Part shown: one piece after another, positions 1-10,251 of the stretch
Layout of the letters: each line of letters opens with the position of its first letter
Position numbering within the stretch: the stretch's first letter is position 1
Notes under the pieces: generated by a model
Told to the model about the DNA's origin: nothing
Database searches by the model: none
Seen by the model: the letters and a program-made list of their open reading frames with translations, nothing else
Made by a program: the position numbers and the translations under genes
NCBI GenBank assembly: GCA_020080175.1
Contig: JAGHQL010000004.1
Location: 124,001-188,000, forward strand
Length of the DNA: 64,000 nucleotides
Reading direction: 5' to 3'
Origin: Glutinoglossum americanum
Taxonomy: Eukaryota > Ascomycota > Geoglossomycetes > Geoglossales > Geoglossaceae

Positions 1-1028
1 TCAATTACCCCGTGGGGTACATGCGTACGATTCTCAGCCTTCGCGCTCACTCACATCCTCACCCACGTATACAAAACGCATACACTCTCTCTCTACGTGC
101 CCTGTAAAATCTCGTATACTCCCTACATACATACATGCCTATCACATCTCTCACTTCGTCTCATCTCCCTCGAAAAATCCCTTTGCGCTCTCCGATAAAG
201 AAGAGGGAAAGAAAGAAAGAAAAGCCAAAAAAAAACCGATAAAACCAAAGCACCTTTCTTTCTTGCATTGCTGCCCGGGCGAAGAGCAGGACGCAACGCG
301 GAAAGAAAAAAAAAAACACACGCACACACGTTTGGACCTTCATCATCTGGCGTCTGAAGAAAAAGGGAAAAGAGAAATAAAACACTGCGTGAAGGGAAAC
401 GAGGAGAAGAATAGGGAAATATGGGGGAAGTGTAGAAAGCAGTTTGGCCTTGCTTACATCGCTTCGAGAAAACACGGCAGGCGGGGAAGAGAAAAACAAA
501 GATCTTGCAAAGGAGATAAAAGGAGATATACTTAACTGAACCGTCATATGCTGGTCGTATGGTGTCATTTCCGTCATTCGAGAGTGCCCGAGGAAGTTAT
601 TGCACCCGCGTTCTCTATGGTAGTTTTTGCCCCCGCCGGTGGTTGAAATGAAAAGAATCTACAGCGGCGTATTCCCCTTACTCATCCGTGTTCCCCCTCC
701 CGTCCACTCCCCCCTAAAATCCGCCGCATGTATATTCCTATATTCCATCACCACCGAGTACAGCGGTGAGTGTATTCCCTTAGAGTAAACCGAAGCAACC
801 TCGAGCAAGACCGAGCTAGGTCTGAAGCAAAGCGAGATAGCTACCAAACAATGAGTGCCCGATCTAACGCGGTAGTGACAAGGGGAATATGTGGATGGGG
901 GGGTTGATCCTCTCTATGCAATTAAAAAGAAATAAAAATGAAGTAAAGGCCAAAAGCTTTTTGTTTTATGCAGCGGAGAAGCAAAAAGGAAAGAAGGAGA
1001 GAGTGGGTTAAAAAAACACAGATAGTCC
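1..1028. other. Downstream flank of the transcription-factor gene, no gene seen
   Basis: This stretch holds no reading frame that resembles a protein. It is rich in low-complexity A/G and C/T runs, for example the A-rich blocks around 220-240 and 305-320. The part next to 1029 is probably the 3' untranslated region and terminator of the minus-strand transcription factor. Several open frames cross it, but their translations are simple-sequence lysine/arginine or phenylalanine/serine strings. Confidence 0.6.
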
Positions 1029-4000
1029 TCACAGATTTTGGCCTCCCCAGACAGTTGACAGCCAACTCCCGTCACCGTTGTTCCAATCTTCCAAACTGGT
1101 CCCGTCGACAAATGCGGCGACATCGACCCCGCCGAATCGCTGGTTGAGCTGGTTGAACAATACTTCCTTCTGTTGTTGCTGGGCTTCGGGGTTCCACTGG
1201 TGGGGCAGAGGAGCTTGGATCGACGAATGCTGAGGCATGGGTGGTCCCGTGGCGGGCGAGTATAAATTCGAATCCTGCACGAAACCAGCCGGACCATGGT
1301 ATTGTGTGTGAGGGGTGTTGATGGGGAAGGGGCCATCAGGTCGGCCGAAGGAAGTGCCAAGGCGAGGAGACGGGGAGCTGTGGGAAGGTGAAAACGGTGT
1401 AGCGCTGCCGCCAAGAGGCATGTAGCCTGGGGTGGGGGGCTCGCTGACTTGCTGTGAATGCGGCGAAGAATAGTATTGAGGACCGTAACCCTGGTATCCT
1501 GGAGTAGACAATTTTTGTGAGTAGTTACTACCGACGCCAGATCCACCTTGACCACCCATGCCATTGTAGTTATCCTGATGTTTTGCTGCAGCTGCCACAA
1601 CACTGTTAATGGCTATCCATCTCTCTCTGCCAGAGGCGGTGCGCTCTTCGTCAGCCCTACCTTCAGCTCCATCAATTGCCTCGCTTTTGACTGCAGCATT
1701 CGCTGTATTACTTCTGCCAGCATCGCTCTCAGCGCGATCTTCTTCGGCTTCAACATCGGGCATATCCGTGTCATCGTCGTCCTCCATACTACCAAATTCC
1801 TTCAGTGTCTTCTCTAGAAGCTTGTAGACCTCGAGTCCGCCGCCGGCGCCTCCCTCGCGAAGGGTAAGGTTGCGAGGAACCTCTGCAGATTTGTCAGTTC
1901 CCGAGGCCGCAGCGAGTGCCTTGGTGTTTCGGCGGTAATCCTTTTTAATCTTGACATAATAGTTGTGGACTCTCTTGATGGTCCGGAACCAACCGTCCGC
2001 CATCTTCATTCGAGGTCTCATGTGTCCGAGTATCTCCACTGCTCTGCTCGCTTCCTCGGCTCCCTTTCCACTTTCAGGGCAGGGGTAGGACGTAGACCTG
2101 TTAGCATCCGTCGTTGTGGCATCAGCGGATCCAGAACTCATGAACCCATTTGGGTCCATGTGCGGGAAATTTATGCAATATACCCCTATGAATGCTACAG
2201 TGTAGATCGCAAACCCGACTATAGGCGTCTCGACGAGAACTCCCCAATCTTTGCATGCCCGAGCCAACTCCATGATGTTACGCGCAGCCCTAAAGCATTC
2301 CTTGGCATTATTATCCCAGAAACCGGGTGGTATTGTGTACTGGTCTGGAGGAAAGACGGGGGCATCGACCGGCCCCTCAGGCTTCAAGCACCGAATAGGA
2401 ACGAATGGGATATATTCACGGTGAAGCGTAACAAGACAAAGGAAATACACCGTGTGCATGAGCGAGTACGGTGTTGATGTCCTTGAGGAAATGTGAGCGG
2501 AGAGGTTCGCAAGGTTGAAAGTTAAGTTTCGCGGGAGGCCAGCGTCGAAGTCAGCAAGGGAGTTCCGTAGCCGAAAAAAAGTCGAGCCATCCTCCCAAGG
2601 CGCATAACGCTCATTCCTAAACATGTTAGCTGTATGCTGGGAACACCAACAGATGCTGTCAACAGACCTCCTCCCACCAGAACAAGACCACTTAGCTATT
2701 CTCCCCCATATCTCGATTATCTTAATGACTCGGCTCTGGACGCCTTCATCTTGGCCTACTTCCCAGCGTCCTTTCTCTTCATATTCCTTTCCCCTTCCTG
2801 TTGAACTGCTCTCAAGCTCTCTCCCGCGCCGGGTTCCGTCGTGATTCGGATCGTCTTGGGCATTTCCATTCTTCTCGTCCAACAAGACGCTGGCACGTCG
2901 TTGCAATTGAAGGTCTTCTCGGCCAGCAACTTCGTCGCGCTCTTCGCCAAGTAGTTTTGTCCTAACCCTCTCGCCGAAGAGGAATGCATGTTCAGTGCTG
3001 GGGAGTTGTACCCTGATATCTTTGATGTCCAGCATCTGAGGTCTATATTTTCCGCTGCTAAGATATCGGTCTAAGAGAAAGCAGCTCCAGAAGGTTCGCC
3101 GCCGAGTTTCCTGTTGAATGAATGCTTCGCCGGGACTCAATGGAGGCTGTCGTAAATTCCGCCTGTCCATACTAACACCCAAATGCTGTGCTTCTGCAGT
3201 TAGGGCAGATGAAAGCGCAAGTGGTTCGTCATCAAGATCTTGTTCAAATTGCAGACCCATTGCTTGCGCCACCCTGGTTGCAATGCCGCCGTATACCCAT
3301 GATTTGATCCCGCGACACATGCCCCACTCGTAGAGACTGAGCATGAGGGCGGCTTGAATGCATTCTAGGCTGATAAGGCCAATGTTCTCGCCTGAGGGGC
3401 CAGCAAAATGGCACCTGAGTGCCTTGGCATAGTACTCTGATGCAGCTAACGGATTAGTTGGCCTATTCGGCGACGGGGGAGAGTGATAGGCGGCCAGCTC
3501 AGGGTGAAAACGAGCTGTTAGCGTCAGCAGCCCAAGGAGCACGATTGGCGAAGACGGTCGATCTGAGCTGGCGCTGTTAGAACCGGCCGCCGAAGTATCA
3601 GAAGACGACTGCATCGCGACTGTCTTTCTTAGAGGTTTGAGAAATGTTGGTGGATGTAGAAACGGAAGGTCTGATGAGAAATGAAGTTGAAATATGTCGA
3701 ACTTATGATCAATGTAAGCTTCAATGAGTGCTCATGGGAGGGGGGAGAATCAGAAAACGTACAAGTTCTGTTAAGACTTTGGGTGTCAATATTGGCGAGT
3801 CGAGAGCGTCGACGAGTGCTCTTGGGCTATCCTTTAGAGGTAGAGTTGAGGTACTAGCATCACTAGCTATTGCCTTCTTTTGCCGCTTGCTCCTCGGCAT
3901 CTGGTTCTCTGACGATCAGCGATCCCCTTCAGTGCCTAGATTCAGATACACCAAATTATGGTTGCATCTAGTCTACTGTACCTCTCCGTTTCCACTCCCA

Positions 4001-4500
4001 ACCGTTGCATCGCGCCCAGAATATTCTTTTGAGGAACCAGCTGTGGCTCCCCCGCTCGGCTTCGCTCCGCCTCCATGCCCAGTTATCGCTGGTGCTGGAT
4101 ACGTACATTCTCTTCCAGAAGCTTCACAGGCTCTACAGGTGGTATTGATGCCGTTATTGATACACTTAACCTTGCTCCGTCGACACCTCGCGCAAGCAAT
4201 GCTGGAGCGCATTTTCGGCTGCTGCTGGCGAGGTGTTCCGGCCCCGCCGCCAGGGCTTGTCGCTTTCGATGGCGGCAGAGGCGGCGGAGTTGAGACTGCG
4301 TGAGGCGGCGCAGGTGAAGGAACCGGATGCGATTGGGCTTGTGGATGCGGTGATGGAGCGACCTGTGGGGTCGAGGAACCACTGACGGGGTCAGGGGAAA
4401 GGATGGCGGTGAGAGAAGCTGGAGAAGGAATTTTGACGTTGGTAGGAACAACCAGGCTAAACTGCCGTTTGCTGACGGGTTCAGAGAGGGGACGCGCCAC
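1029..4500 (-). CDS. Zn2Cys6 fungal-specific transcription factor
   Basis: This is a fungal binuclear zinc-cluster regulator, expected to bind DNA in the nucleus. Three exons are read on the minus strand: about 4500-3982, 3906-3763 and 3701-1029. Introns are 75 and 61 bp; an alternative acceptor would start exon 2 at 3900, also in frame. Exon 1 carries the zinc cluster CARCRRSKVKC plus three further cysteines (spacing C-X2-C-X6-C-X8-C-X2-C-X6-C). Exon 3 opens with FDIFQLHFSSDLPFLHPPTF, the usual start of the fungal_trans (PF04082) region. That region continues through YYAKALR, EWGMCRG and the RRRTFWSCFLLDRYLS motif. The C-terminus is Gln/Pro/Gly-rich and may be an activation domain. The start is uncertain. 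The frame is open to about 4500 but has no ATG before 4212, just ahead of the zinc cluster, so either the protein starts there (about 1015 aa) or an upstream exon is missing. The target pathway is not recognisable. Confidence 0.85.
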
Positions 4501-5222
4501 AGGCGACCGCTCTCATGCGGCGACCTGAAGGGATCAAGAAGTAACTTCTGGGGGAGCCGTTTCTTTTTTTGATTTTCTGGTTGAGGAGGTCAGAGTGTTC
4601 GACCGGAGCGCACGTTCTATGACCTTTTTTTTTCCAAGGTTCAAAACTCAGAGGTCTAGCGTCGCAAGTCGCAGCTGTGCTGTAGATGAGTAGTGATGGT
4701 GGTTGCCGCTGAAGACTTGATGAGGATGGTGTGGTGAGACGGGCTGGTAGTGGGGCGGGCGTTGAAAGAGTTGGACTATTTTGTTTGTAACGACGATCTC
4801 GACCGCGACGACTACAACGACAAGCCTAGCCACGAAGACAGCGGACGAAGTACAGACGACAATGGCAGTGGGCGACGACTAATTCAGAAAATCGGAGCAT
4901 GAGACGGCCAACCGGGCGGCAGAGCCAGAGAACAGGGCCTTCGGCTTCGCGATGGTCTCGGCAGGTCCTGTGTACCAATCGGACGCTCTAATGGTCTCCT
5001 CTTCGGACTGCTGTCAACCACTCTCCCCGGTGTGTATGGATGTGGGAAGTTTAAATTATCTTGATCAAGAGACTCGAGTTTCTCTCTAGGGTAGTCAAAG
5101 CATGGGATTCTCACTTTGGCCTTGAGGGAGAGAAAGTGCTAAGACAAATAATAGCGGAAGGCGGCATAGCGCCCAGCCACAATCCATCTCCCACCCTGCA
5201 GTGATCTTCCCGATTTACTTTG

Positions 5223-5254
5223 CTAGACCAACTACTAGACCAACTACTAGACCA
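5223..5254. repeat. 12-bp tandem repeat, about 2.7 copies
   Basis: The unit ctagaccaacta is repeated almost perfectly. It lies in non-coding DNA upstream of the zinc-cluster gene. No function is evident. Confidence 0.8.
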
Positions 5255-5637
5255 CCACTGGGGAGACTGCTCCGCACATAATATGCCATCCTAACTGCTT
5301 GAATGAGGAGATGTGCTCTGAACCAAAGGTGAGCAAGCCACATCCGACAGACCGCCAATCCCTCCGCAAAACGTGCCGGGAGTCGGAACTCGTGGACCTT
5401 CTTCTTGTCTTGGGGCTAGTAATTCTCAGGATCTAGATCTTTTTTTTATTTTATTTTTTCCTTTCGTGTTTGAGGTAGAATCTGGCAGCAGGCATGACCA
5501 AACGGTGGGAAAGGCAAGATCCAGCAGACGATCGGGAAAAATACGCGGAACGAACCAATGGGTGAGGCCGGGCCGTGTAAGCCTCCCGCGGAAACGCTAG
5601 CCCTTCCTTCGGCACCAGGATGGAATGGACTCCATGT

Positions 5638-5690
5638 ATGTGGATGGGATGGGATGAATGGAGTGGATGGAGTGGATGGGATGGATGTAC
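5638..5690. repeat. GGATG/GAGTG-type microsatellite
   Basis: Imperfect runs of ggatg and gagtg pentamers form a short degenerate microsatellite in intergenic DNA. It is followed by a tgtacgtaca palindrome-like stretch near 5687-5696. Confidence 0.75.
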
Positions 5691-6266
5691 GTACATATTC
5701 GCATCAGTGTGTATGGCAGCGTCTGGCACATTGACCTATGTTGCAAACGTCAGTCCAACCGTCAAAACTAACTCCATCCCCCCTTTAACTTTTAGCGCTA
5801 AGACCGCTCCGAACCATTTTGGCTTTGTTCCGGTGCGTGTTGTGTGCGTGTTGTGTGATTCCGAGAATGCCCTCGCAGACAGGCGACCAAGCTATTTCCC
5901 GCGAATCCCTATGGTGGAGCATGTCACGCTCCTGAACTCTATGCCATTCCAAAATTGCTCTCGGGCTCGGTCAGACTCGGCCAACCCGCCTGCTTCCACT
6001 TCTAGAAGCTGCGATGCTGCACACAATACATGCCAAGCACCAACTATGTAATCTCTACTTCAACTTCAGGGATCCCAAATCCTGTCATACGGAATCGTCC
6101 GTACGCTTCTTGGACGCTGGAACCCCCGATCTCCAGGTGAATGAAAGTGACTGTCAATGCTCAACGCACGCGCTAGAGGTACTCTACATACAGCACCGCA
6201 CAAGCACTGGTTTTTTTTTTTAAAAAAAAAGGCCTTAGACACCCTCTCTAGTCACACATTTTCCCG

Positions 6267-7136
6267 TTAATGATTGTCGGGGTTTCTTCGGAACTTTTGC
6301 GGAATATTATGCTCTACAATCGTCATACGGTCGAGTTTAGCTTGCCGTTCTTCTTCATCGATCATGGCGTCGTGTTTTTTGAAATGCGCAATGTCTTCTG
6401 GATGGGTGAGATCTTCTTCCTTGGTGTCTTTCGATGAGCAGTCAGCACAGAGGCCGGGGTAGAGAGGGGGTGCCAGGGGACAATACTCTCGTCATGGTAC
6501 CTGTGGTGAATTAGTTAGCCCCCGCGTCTCTACGGCTATATTAGAGGCTATAACTCACTTCTCGAAATGGTGAATCTCGTATTCATACTCGTCATCACCG
6601 TGATGGCCGGGACCCAGCTACTCAATGAAACTGTCAGTCTATCGGAACCCCTCACTCATCTCCACAATAAAGCCAAGACTGCATCGTACTCCAAAGTCCG
6701 GTAATTCTCCCCCCTCGTCGTTAAAGCGCATCCACTCTGCCTTAGAGATTTGGCCGTTGCCATCATAATCCATCAGACGCATGATGGTGGTAACCACCTC
6801 GTTCCTCTTGTGCTCCGGCACATCCTTGGTAGATTCATCCATGAGGCCGTAAGTGCGCTGAACCTCATCAGCGGTCCAAAAGCCGTCCGCGTCAAAGTCA
6901 TGTATAGTGAAAAAAGCACCCCGGTCGAAGTTATCGATGTGGTGCTCCTCTATTATCGGTTAGGAATACGAATCGAGCGCGAAAGGACAAGATCTCGCTC
7001 TACCTGCAAGATGTCGTGATGCCCAACTTGAACCCTCCGAGAGCGGCTTTTGTTCATGCGCGCATAGTATAGGTACTAATGTTGAAAGAACCGCCAAGTG
7101 TAGAAAAGACGTAGGAATCAGCCACATTGCGATCAT
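6267..7136 (-). CDS. ssp120: Ssp120-like secretory-pathway EF-hand calcium-binding protein
   Basis: The predicted protein has 208 aa, in five exons: 7136-7004, 6949-6690, 6617-6559, 6500-6487 and 6427-6267. All phases join cleanly. The ATG at 7136 gives a hydrophobic signal peptide (IAMWLIPTSFLHLAVLSTLV), so the product should enter the ER lumen. The body has EEHHIDNFD, then two EF-hand loops, DFDADGFWTADE and DYDGNGQISKAE. These are followed by GPGHHGDDEYEYEIHHFEK and TKEEDLTHPED, which match yeast Ssp120 and its filamentous-fungal relatives. The C-terminus NIPQKFRRNP is also family-like. Exon 4 is only 14 nt, yet it is needed to join HHFEK to YHDENTKEED. The first ATG was preferred because the TTG-started frame extends upstream without any methionine. 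Ssp120 is reported as a partner of the cargo receptor Emp47 in yeast; the same role here is inference. Confidence 0.88.
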
Positions 7137-7437
7137 GATGATGTTGTGTTGTTTGAAAGAAACGTTGTTTTTCCAGGGGAGCTCGGTTGCCAATCAGCCA
7201 ACTTCCACGCAACTCGAGTTGCCGGCCCCAGCCTGCACTCACAGTATCTCGTAAATCCTTAGTGGATAAGCCGCGGTTGTCTGAGATACACGCTCTATTA
7301 GAGCAATAGGAACTGATGCCGGACGCCCCGGTACAAGCCGGCCTGAATAGCATACATATCTAAACCAAAGCGCTGGGCAAGAAAACAGGATCACCACCAG
7401 ACCGCTAGGCGCTACACCAGTCCTCCAACCTCGAGAA
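7137..7437. promoter_or_regulatory. Divergent intergenic promoter region (ssp120-like / orc6)
   Basis: About 300 bp separate the two divergently transcribed start codons, so both promoters must lie here or overlap the genes. No canonical TATA box or known cell-cycle element was identified with confidence. Confidence 0.5.
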
Positions 7438-8798
7438 ATGAGTAAGACACTCGAACTAGCTCTCACAGGCCTTGTTCCAACTCTCAATGGCCCTATTCCG
7501 CCCGAGCTTCTCGACCTCGCCAGCTCCCTCCTCGCTCAGTCGCGTACCAAGGTCAGCAGCCTCAGGGCAGAGGAAGAGACTGCAAGAGCCTATACCTGCG
7601 CCAATCTTGCGTGCGAGAGGCAGGTCCCCACATATTGTAACTACGCCATACCAAGAGACTAATTCGTGGAGACGAAAGATTAAAACAGACTTTGAACCTC
7701 CCCAAGATCGAGCCACGCCCGCCTTGTCCCCCAAGAGTATACCGAAAGCTCTACAAGTATTTTGAGACTACGCTACTACCCCCGCGGCCTCGCGGACGGC
7801 CCCCGAATACGCCTAACAAGAACACCGTTACCGCCAGCGCACCATCCTCGGCGAGACAGTCACCCAGGACCCCATCCAAGCAGCAGCGACAGTCTCGTCA
7901 AGGGCCGACGCCACAAAAGCCCATCTTCACGCCTAATAAGCCTCCTGTCGCTACCAAGCCAATCACACCAACTGTTCCACCATGGGTCTCGCCTTCCATA
8001 TCCCACCTCTGCACTAAACTTCTCGCTCCCGCCGCGATTCCACATATCCTCGACGGAGTAACAACCATCCTAACTCAACCCTCTCCATTCCTTTCCAATG
8101 CCAAGACTGCTCCTCCAGAAGACAAGAAAGACAAAATCCCAGCGCTCATCATCGCCGTCTACTTCTTCGTAACCACGCGGCTCTCCAATCGAGAGACTAC
8201 CGGTTCCGAATATGTGCGCCAGCGGAAGGCGGCCATGGCGACCATGGATGCCAACCCCAGGGTGTGGGATAGCGATGAGCATTTTGAGACTAAGGATGTG
8301 GATGCTTGGCTAAAGGAGATATCTGATAGAGGGTGGCTGAGGTTGGATTGGTTCAATGATGTCCCAGAAGGTGCGGGGCTATCGCTGGAGATGCCGGAGG
8401 ATGACGAGCTGCCTGAGGGCGCAGTTGAAGCTCCTGTCCCTATTCTCAAGGCTGGCCATGTATCGTCGGGTAAAAGACCATCACGAGCTTCGTCGACGCG
8501 GAACGTCTCAGATAATTATAATAACAGTACTCTGCATATCGGACTAGGCACGATGGTAGGTTACCCCAAGCCCCAGTTAATTCATATTTCTCTTTCATTT
8601 TTTTTCTTAAAGCAAAAGGTCCCCAGATATAACTAATGAACCGAAAATCAGATGCAAGACCGAGTTGATTACCTGAGCAAGGAGAAGCGACTAGACTTCT
8701 TAGACTGGAAGAGAGGGATCATGAACAGGATCGAAGCCCTGGAGCAACAGCAGGGCACTCCAGACGGGATGGACCTGCCAAACTGGATAAATTCTTAA
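7438..8798 (+). CDS. orc6: Origin recognition complex subunit 6 (Orc6)
   Basis: Orc6 is part of the six-subunit complex that marks replication origins and loads the MCM helicase in the nucleus. The N-terminus SKTLELALTGLVPTLNGPIP, followed by ELLDLASSLLAQSR, is the cyclin-box-like Orc6 fold of filamentous fungi. LNLPKIEPRPPCPPRVYRKL follows and is a family hallmark. Exons are 7438-7623, 7689-8555 and 8652-8798, giving 399 aa. The first donor is a weak GTCCCC, but the phase and the family sequence across the join support it. The middle is a Pro/Ser/Thr-rich basic linker, a plausible site for CDK control. The last exon is short and charged (DYLSKEKRLDFLDWK). The gene is divergent from the Ssp120-like gene. 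Confidence 0.87.
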
Positions 8799-10251
8799 AA
8801 GCCCTGGGAAATAAAAAATATATATAAAATTCCCTCGGCGTTCAAACAATCAGACATGGATTTTAATTATTTTCATCCGCCCCGCCTCCGCCTCTCGGCT
8901 GTAGGACTAAACGGGGAGTTTATATATACATGTATGGGGCTTTCTGGCTCGCACCCCCTCCCAGACAATCTGCGTGGTGGGTAGGGTTTTACGCGTTGGA
9001 TTCGGATGTTTGTGAGTGTAGGGTTTATTGGGGTTTGGGTTGGGCTGGTTCCCTCCCCTCTGGCCGCAGGTGCCCTGTCCTCGGGCTATGCATCGTGGCG
9101 CTGCTTGGTGATGGGCGCAGGCTCTCGGGGAGGGAAGGGTCTTTGTAGCTATTTGGTTTATACTTGAGTGCTACGTTGGTGTCTATTTAGGTGCTCTGCT
9201 GTTTTTTTTTGGGCGGGAGTAGCTGGTAAGTGGAGAGTGGGGTGAAAGGAGGGGGAATGTCTAGGCCCACTTCTATTCGTCGATGCGGTAGGGTCACATC
9301 ACCTCAGTCTCCCTTGAGGAACCAAACGCAAAACAAGTAAAGATAGTAAGTTTTGTACATACGTACAACTTGTATTATTATTGTATCTAGTCCGATTCGT
9401 CCTTTCCTTCCTTCCACCCTCCCCGAGTGTAATAAAATTTGGCTAATGATAAACCGGTGGGGAATAAAGAGAATGTTAGTCGGTAGGTGGAAAGAGAAGA
9501 AACCCCTCCGCTCATCCGTTGGAAAATGAGAAGAGCGCCATGGTGGTATCCCACGTACATGATATGATAGGGGAGGTGATGCCCCCGAAAGAAGGATGAA
9601 TGATGACTATTATTATTATGTTTACCTCCTGAACCCCCACCGTCGCTGTTCTCTCGTTTCATGAGGGTTTGCCTTTTTCTTATATATTAATTCTTTTCCC
9701 CCTGAACGTGGTGTGGGAAAGAAGGAGGGGAAGTAGACTGTGCATGTGTGCAAATCATCGACCAGCCAACCAGAGCATACAGACAGACAAGACGAATTAC
9801 TCGTAAAAATTATCGTATGCGATCATGAAACAAAGGGAAAAAGGGTGTCTTGCTTAAAGGAGGGACGTGAATCGTTGAATCGTAGATACCGTACGACAAA
9901 AGAAAATTGAAAGTGAAAATGAGTGTGGGATGTCTGTCTGCTGTCTAGTGACTGGTGATATAAAACAATATATGCATGTATACTTTGCCTCTCTTCTCTC
10001 CTTTCTCTGCGCCTAGGGGAAAAAAAAAGTAAAGAAAAAAGGGGTAGTAATATATAGATTATAAAAGCTACAATATGAAAGAGCGAAGGTAAGGGAGGGG
10101 CAAGGGGGGGACAATTTATAATAAACGTCTCCAAGGACTCCCTCCTTCGGGGATATCCAAAGCCCCCCAACCGTCGACATCATGCATGAGAACCGGAGCG
10201 CACTTTTCTCGCCGTGGGGTGAGAAGGAGGAGCCCTCCTCCCACACACGCA
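8799..10251. other. Convergent intergenic region, about 1.45 kb
   Basis: This separates the stop codons of ORC6 (+) and the long minus-strand hypothetical gene, so it should hold both 3' untranslated regions and terminators. It contains AT-rich tracts (for example tatatataaaatt near 8819, and 10021-10070) and poly-T runs. It shows no coding signal. Confidence 0.55.

Larger units (their letters stand above)
4501..6266. other. Intergenic region, about 1.8 kb
   Basis: This lies between the start of the zinc-cluster gene and the stop of the EF-hand gene. The part near 4500-4900 is probably its promoter and 5' leader; a short ATG frame of eleven codons begins near 4516 on the minus strand and ends before the main frame, so it may be an upstream ORF. 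Two simple tandem repeats lie inside (5223-5254 and 5638-5690). I see no protein-like frame. Confidence 0.55.

Noticed and set aside
161-577. 138-aa minus-strand frame rich in Phe and Ser
   Set aside because: Simple-sequence translation of A/G-rich DNA without start context or homology.
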